NCBI RefSeq assembly: GCF_903679515.1
Contig: NZ_CAHOYM010000004.1
Coordinates: 1-64,000, forward strand
Source of the DNA: Bartonella gabonensis
GTDB lineage: Bacteria; Pseudomonadota; Alphaproteobacteria; Rhizobiales; Rhizobiaceae
DNA: 64,000 nucleotides
Direction: 5' to 3'
The position numbers and the translations under genes were made by a program. A model generated the notes under the pieces. It was not told where the DNA came from. It saw only the letters and a list, made by a program, of their open reading frames with translations, and ran no database searches. Numbering within the stretch: the first letter of the stretch is position 1; every line of letters starts with the position of its first letter. Shown here piece after piece: positions 59,492 to 64,000 of this stretch.

Positions 59492-61687
59492 TTAAAAAAA
59501 GCTTTGCGGATCAATATCAATTTGAACTCGAACGGAACTGGGCATTTTGGGGCTATTGCTCAGCATTGCACGTATAAACCCTTGTATATCAAAAGAGCGT
59601 TGACCTTGCAGTAAAAGCCGAAAACGATAACGCCCCCGAACCAGAGCCAAAGGTGCCTCTGCCGGTCCCATAACCGAGATATTTTTTTCCCGTGGCGCTG
59701 CTTGACGGAGTGCCCGCGCATAATATTCTGCGGCTTGGCGTTGTTGTGCAGACACAATCAAAGAGGCAAGACGCCCATAGGGAGGCAAATGATAATGCTG
59801 ACGTGTTGCAATTTCCCGTGTGTAAAAATCTTCTGGTTGGCATGAAAGTAAGGCTTTTATGACTGGATGATCTGGTTGATAGGTTTGCAATAATCCTAAA
59901 CTTTCCAATCCCACCCGCCCTGCTCTTCCAGTCACTTGAGAAAGCAGCTGGAAGGTATGTTCACTCGCGCGTAAATCACCATTGGCAAGACCAAGATCAG
60001 CATCAATAACCCCCACCAAAGAGAGTTTTGGAAAATGATGTCCTTTAGCGACCAACTGTGTCCCAATAATAATATCCACATCGCCATTGGCAATGGCTTG
60101 CAATTCGCTTCGCAACTGCCCAATTCCCCCTTTGAGATCCGTTGAAAGAATCAATGATCGCACTTGGGGAAAAAGCCTTTGTGTTTCTTCTGCAATTCTT
60201 TCCACACCTGGTCCACAAGCCGCGAGATGGTCTAATGTTCCACATTCAGGACAGGCTTCTGGAAGGGGTTGATGATAGCCACAATGATGACATTTCAATT
60301 GCCCTTGCGCACGATGTTCTACCAACCAACTTGAACAATCGGTACAATGAAAACGATGTCCGCACACTCGACATAAAGTTAAAGGTGCATAACCACGCCG
60401 ATTAAGAAAAAGCAGCGCCTGCTCACCTTTCTCAAGCGTTTGTTTTAAAGCCCTTTCAAGAGAAAAGGAAATAAATCGCCCCTTTTGCACCCCTCCTTGA
60501 CGCATATCAATGACCTGCAACTGTGGAAGAGCAACTTCTTTAAAACGGGAGGGTAAATGCACCTTTTGATAACGCCCTTTTAAAACATTGGCTTGACTTT
60601 CAATCGATGGTGTAGCTGAGGATAAAATAACAGGAAAATGCTCAAAAGAGCCCCGTGCAACGGCCATATCACGCGCATGATAAAAAATGCGCTCTTCTTG
60701 TTTATAAGCACTATCATGCTCTTCATCGACAACAATCAAGCCCAGCTCATGAAAAGGAAGAAAAAGTGCTGAACGAGCACCCGCAACAACACGCACCCGC
60801 CCTTCTGCAACTTGCCGCCAAACACGTTCTCTACGACGCGGTGTCAAATCAGAATGCCATTCTGCTGCCGCAGCGCCAAAGCGTGCATAAAAACGATCTA
60901 AAAACTGCTGTGTTAAAGCAATTTCCGGCAATAAAATTAAAACTTGGCTACCCCCTTTGAAAGCTTGAGCAACCGCTTCAAAATAAACTTCTGTCTTTCC
61001 AGAGCCTGTCACACCATCCAGCAAAAAAACTTGAAACTGAGAAGATAAAACACCTTCCCGCAATAGTGTTGCTACTTCACTCTGTGCACCCTGCAACTGA
61101 GGAGGACAAAAATCAGGATCAGGCAACCCCACAAGATCAGGAGCAGGAACCTTAACATCTTCAAAAATTCCTAGCGCTTTTAAGCCTTCAATTACAGAAA
61201 CAGAAGTTCCAGCCGCATGTGCAAGACCAGTACGTGTCCAAATCTCACCATCGCGCACCAATTCCAAAACCCGTGAGCGCGCTGGTGTGAGACGTTCCAC
61301 CTCTCCCCCACAATAGCGCAATCCCAGCATCTGCGCTTCCGGCTCTAACGCAGCCGGTACAGACAAAACCAATCGTGCAACAAGACCAAAAGACGTCATT
61401 GTATAACGACTAACAAAATGCAAAAATGTAATCATTTCTGGCTTTAATGGAGGGCAATCAAAAACATGTAAAAGAAAGCGTAATTTTTCACGTGCCACCG
61501 AAGCAGTTCCGTGCCTATCTTTTGTCTTCTCTCCAACATCCACAACAAAACCGCAAAGCTCACGCCCCATCACCGGAACCCGAACAAAAGAACCAATTTC
61601 TACCTCCATAGAAGACGGAACTTTATAACTATAAGCATGAGCAACAGGAAGAGGAACCAATACAGAGACAACCTTTTCCTCTACCAT
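59492..61687 (-). CDS. priA: primosomal replication restart helicase PriA
   Basis: 731 aa from ATG 61687 (VEEKVVSVLVPLPVAHAYSY); a GTG at 61723 would add 12 residues but has poorly spaced purines. N-terminal 3'-end-binding domain, then helicase Walker A DGVTGSGKTEVYFEAVA, motif II VVDEEHDSAYKQEE, zinc-binding cysteines CRVCGHRFHCTDC, CHHCGYH and CPECG, and motifs V-VI (IIGTQLVAKGHHFP, QVTGRAGR). It reloads DnaB at stalled forks. It is transcribed toward atpH but separated by 460 bases. Confidence 0.97.
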   Translation of the reverse strand: MVEEKVVSVLVPLPVAHAYSYKVPSSMEVEIGSFVRVPVMGRELCGFVVDVGEKTKDRHGTASVAREKLRFLLHVFDCPPLKPEMITFLHFVSRYTMTSFGLVARLVLSVPAALEPEAQMLGLRYCGGEVERLTPARSRVLELVRDGEIWTRTGLAHAAGTSVSVIEGLKALGIFEDVKVPAPDLVGLPDPDFCPPQLQGAQSEVATLLREGVLSSQFQVFLLDGVTGSGKTEVYFEAVAQAFKGGSQVLILLPEIALTQQFLDRFYARFGAAAAEWHSDLTPRRRERVWRQVAEGRVRVVAGARSALFLPFHELGLIVVDEEHDSAYKQEERIFYHARDMAVARGSFEHFPVILSSATPSIESQANVLKGRYQKVHLPSRFKEVALPQLQVIDMRQGGVQKGRFISFSLERALKQTLEKGEQALLFLNRRGYAPLTLCRVCGHRFHCTDCSSWLVEHRAQGQLKCHHCGYHQPLPEACPECGTLDHLAACGPGVERIAEETQRLFPQVRSLILSTDLKGGIGQLRSELQAIANGDVDIIIGTQLVAKGHHFPKLSLVGVIDADLGLANGDLRASEHTFQLLSQVTGRAGRVGLESLGLLQTYQPDHPVIKALLSCQPEDFYTREIATRQHYHLPPYGRLASLIVSAQQRQAAEYYARALRQAAPREKNISVMGPAEAPLALVRGRYRFRLLLQGQRSFDIQGFIRAMLSNSPKMPSSVRVQIDIDPQSFF

Positions 61688-62679
61688 GTTTGAATTCGCC
61701 TTTTTAACCAATATATAATCCACCCCCTCTTAATTATCTAAGATCACGTATCTAAGATCATCCTACGATTATCTTGAGCACCAACAGGTCTACCTCTTAT
61801 CTTCAAACACTCTTATAAAATTCATCGCGGGATTGAAATCACTCTCCCTTTCACAAAACTTTTCTCCCAAAAATTCTTTTTCATACGCATTCCATCTCTA
61901 AAACACCAACAATCAAAACACCGTCATCTTCTATAACAAAAAAATAGTACCATTCTTCTGTGCATATAAAATCCATCACCACTAAGCATTCAACACGATA
62001 GCGTAACTGTACCCCTTAACAAAGCTCTCCCATAAATGTGACTTCATGCCCAACATACACATTTTTATTTTCTTTCCACATCATATCTCGACTTATTATC
62101 AATAGTTTGATTTATAAAGATAAATTATTTTTGCATCTGGTAATAAAAACACTCAATATAAGATTTTTTGGCATTATAAATAAATGCTTTGAACATAGAC
62201 AAAACTTCATGTGTAAAACGCATACCTTCTTCAATGGTGTTTTATGCCACAAAAATCCATTCACTGATACGCAACAAGCCAAATGAAATGTAACCTTCGT
62301 GAGAAAAAGAGACATCTCATGAAAATTCTCAAATATCAAGAGTAATGCCGCATGAAAAATCAGCAAAGTATTTGATAATGCTAATCTATTGCCATAAGTA
62401 CAAAGTTATCGCTATGCAAAGATGCCAATACGCTAAAAATGTTAGTGCGCAATGAATCATCCCACGCCTTATGACAAGCAACACCATAGAAAGAGGCAGG
62501 GAAACAACACAAGACCTTTCTCTACAAAAAGTGGGGGCATAATACACCGTAGCATTCCTAATTTTCATAGGGATATTCATTCTTGCTCTTGCTTTTGCAG
62601 TCAACAATAGCGCATAACGAAAAACAAGTGACAGAATGAAAAGCTTTGAATAAAAAAGCTAAAGAAGAAGAGGTTAGAG
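61688..62679. other. gap priA to fsa
   Basis: About 990 bases with no gene. It holds one copy of the dispersed repeat (listed separately) and probably the divergent promoters of priA and the aldolase gene. Confidence 0.45.
62030..62400. repeat. degenerate intergenic repeat, copy 6
   Basis: Contains TTTGATTTATAAAGATAAAT (62107), TTTTTGCATCTGGTAATAAAA, then ATTCTCAAATATCAAGAGTA (62323) and CAGCAAAGTATTTGATAATG. The blocks and their order match the copies at 43790 and 47890. Confidence 0.5.
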
Positions 62680-63333
62680 ATGAAATTTTTTGTGGACAGC
62701 GCCAATATTGAAGACATACGAGAATTACAGAATTTAAGCCTTGTTGATGGTGTAACCACCAATCCCTCTCTTATCCTAAAATCAGGACGCAATATTCTTG
62801 AAGTGACAAAAGAAATTTGTTCCCTCGTTAGCGGTCCTGTTTCTGCTGAAGTTGCAGCAACAGAATTTGAAAACATCATGAAAGAAGCAGCTGTTTTAGC
62901 AAAGATTGCTAACAACATTTGTATCAAGCTTCCTTTAACACTGGATGGATTAAAAGCCTGTAAAGCTCTGACAGCCGAAGGACTAAAAACAAATCTCACA
63001 CTTTGTTTTTCTGCCAATCAAGCCTTACTTGCTGCCAAAGCAGGCGCAACATTTGTTTCGCCTTTTATTGGGAGGCTCGATGATTGCGGACTAAATGGAA
63101 GTGAACTGCTTCATGAAATTCGCACAATTTATGATAACTATAACTTTAAAACACAAATCTTAGCCGCTTCAATCCGCACCGTTAATCATATCAAAGAAGC
63201 AGCCTTAAGCGGTGCTGACGTTGCCACAGTTCCACCCGCAATCTTAAAAGCCTTGGTCAAACACCCTCTCACCGATAAAGGATTGCACATATTTCTCAAC
63301 GATTGGCAAAAAACAGGACAAAATATTGCTTAA
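62680..63333 (+). CDS. tal: transaldolase-family protein (fructose-6-phosphate aldolase type)
   Basis: 217 aa short transaldolase. [30 protein letters not shown], the Schiff-base segment [11 protein letters not shown] with Lys83, [18 protein letters not shown] and [11 protein letters not shown] are present. This short form includes both fructose-6-phosphate aldolases and true transaldolases (TalC/MipB); with transketolase present, transaldolase activity is plausible. ATG 62680 follows GAAGAAGAGG. Its stop overlaps the lptE stop tail to tail. Confidence 0.9.
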   Translation: MKFFVDSANIEDIRELQNLSLVDGVTTNPSLILKSGRNILEVTKEICSLVSGPVSAEVAATEFENIMKEAAVLAKIANNICIKLPLTLDGLKACKALTAEGLKTNLTLCFSANQALLAAKAGATFVSPFIGRLDDCGLNGSELLHEIRTIYDNYNFKTQILAASIRTVNHIKEAALSGADVATVPPAILKALVKHPLTDKGLHIFLNDWQKTGQNIA

Positions 63334-63944
63334 TGTCTAAGATTTTTATTGGAAAGATCTTTTGAAAGTAACAAAAAAATCTGCTCAGCCAGCTCTTCTG
63401 CCACACGCTTTTTCGCATTTTCTTCTGCTTGCAACGTTGCATATTCTTGACGAAGTCGTTCAAAAGATGCATTCATTATTGCTGTTCCTTTTGCAACAGG
63501 CATATTCTTCATATCCTTTAAGGTATAGGAAGCTCTGCTCATAACAGTTCCAACAGAGGATCGTCCCCTTCTCTTTTTCTCAAGATCAACCTCTATCTGC
63601 ATCGATTCTCTTGTAACGACAGAGATCTGCAATGCCAATCGATAAGCCGGTAGAGAAGGTTTACCACCATTTCCATACAACAAAAACAGCAGATGATTAC
63701 GCACCATTTGTCCAAAACGATCCGCAGGCTCTTCTACAACAATAGAACCAAGCTTTGCTAAAAGCCCCAAAGAAACTTCCCCAGAAATAGAATCCTGCTG
63801 AGCAATACCCCCCCCATAAAAAGCAGAATTCATTGCCTTTGAACTCTGCGATTCTTGACGATAAAGCGGTTCAATTTTACACCCATACAACAGTGTGAAG
63901 ACACCCGCTAAAACGACAAGCAGAAAACTTTTAAAGAACGACAT
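63330..63944 (-). CDS. lptE: LPS assembly lipoprotein LptE
   Basis: 204 aa. Signal peptide with lipobox LLYGC (Cys22), then [37 protein letters not shown] and the C-terminal [21 protein letters not shown], as in rhizobial LptE. It plugs the LptD barrel during LPS insertion. Its ATG lies inside the end of leuS, the conserved leuS-lptE arrangement; holA often follows but here the convergent aldolase gene does. Confidence 0.87.
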   Translation of the reverse strand: MSFFKSFLLVVLAGVFTLLYGCKIEPLYRQESQSSKAMNSAFYGGGIAQQDSISGEVSLGLLAKLGSIVVEEPADRFGQMVRNHLLFLLYGNGGKPSLPAYRLALQISVVTRESMQIEVDLEKKRRGRSSVGTVMSRASYTLKDMKNMPVAKGTAIMNASFERLRQEYATLQAEENAKKRVAEELAEQIFLLLSKDLSNKNLRH

Positions 63945-64000
63945 TCACAATCCTTTTTGGAACAATAATGATTTTTTTCATGGGCTTTTCACCCAGCTGC
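63931..64000 (-). CDS. leuS: leucyl-tRNA synthetase, C-terminal end
   Basis: The last 22 codons before TAA 63931-63933 read [20 protein letters not shown] and one more residue, the typical LeuS C-terminus (K-IIVVP-RIVNIV). The gene runs off the right edge. It overlaps the lptE start by 14 bases. Confidence 0.85.
   Translation of the reverse strand, partial: QLGEKPMKKIIIVPKRIVNVVL

Overview
The window is chromosomal DNA of an alphaproteobacterium of the order Rhizobiales, almost certainly a Bartonella species. The sequence is AT-rich. The housekeeping genes follow rhizobial order (ruvC-ruvA-ruvB-ybgC; tkt-gap-pgk-fbaB next to zapA; fdxA-carD beside an rpoH-type sigma factor; atpHAGDC). Long decaying intergenic stretches and gene relics are common. 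Two copies of a structured RNA followed by a small HTH gene match what I know as the Bartonella Brt/trp family. The species cannot be fixed from the sequence alone.

Layout: 1-8.4 kb holds the tail of an HTH regulator, ybgC-ruvBAC, an RcdA-like gene, an opgC-like acyltransferase and a thiE-like gene. From 7.4 to 14.9 kb the core order (thiE-like, Sel1-repeat gene, efp, suhB) is interrupted by accessory DNA: two Brt-type RNAs with frameshifted trp genes, one intact and one broken TrbH-like lipoprotein gene, and a RepL-like replication initiator facing a broken paralogue. From 14.9 to 20.6 kb come efp, suhB, an unrecognised three-frame membrane-protein locus, an MsbA-type ABC exporter and rpmE. 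From 22 to 32 kb lie fbaB, pgk, gap, tkt, a DUF4164 gene, zapA, a pyruvate kinase gene that is clearly broken, and a DUF1036 gene. From 32 to 46 kb come DUF2312, a GNAT acetyltransferase, an ABC-F protein, a glycine-zipper lipoprotein, thiamine pyrophosphokinase, an M48 protease, rpoH, a helicase-like gene lacking its motor half, fdxA, carD, rpmF and ispA. From 46 to 48 kb is a decayed MFS plus ThiF/MccB-like pair that looks like a dead microcin C-type operon. From 48 to 64 kb come ispG, a small membrane-anchored protein, an EmrAB-type pump, the F1 ATP synthase operon, priA, a transaldolase-family aldolase, lptE and the end of leuS.

How it works together: the intact enzymes support the non-oxidative pentose phosphate pathway and the triose part of glycolysis (transketolase, transaldolase-family aldolase, class I FBP aldolase, GAPDH, PGK), while pyruvate kinase has two premature stops and a frameshift. 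Isoprenoid (ispA, ispG), outer membrane (lptE, opgC-like), recombination (ruvABC), replication restart (priA) and heat-shock (rpoH) functions are present.

The most notable patterns beyond ordinary genes are: the Brt/trp elements, whose two complete copies share the same A6 frameshift; a repeated habit of partial copies of a gene's 3' part lying just beyond its stop codon (thiE-like, rpmE, pyk, rpoH, rpmF); a family of degenerate intergenic repeats in about six gaps; and the dead microcin-like operon. No tRNA, rRNA, CRISPR array or insertion sequence was recognised.
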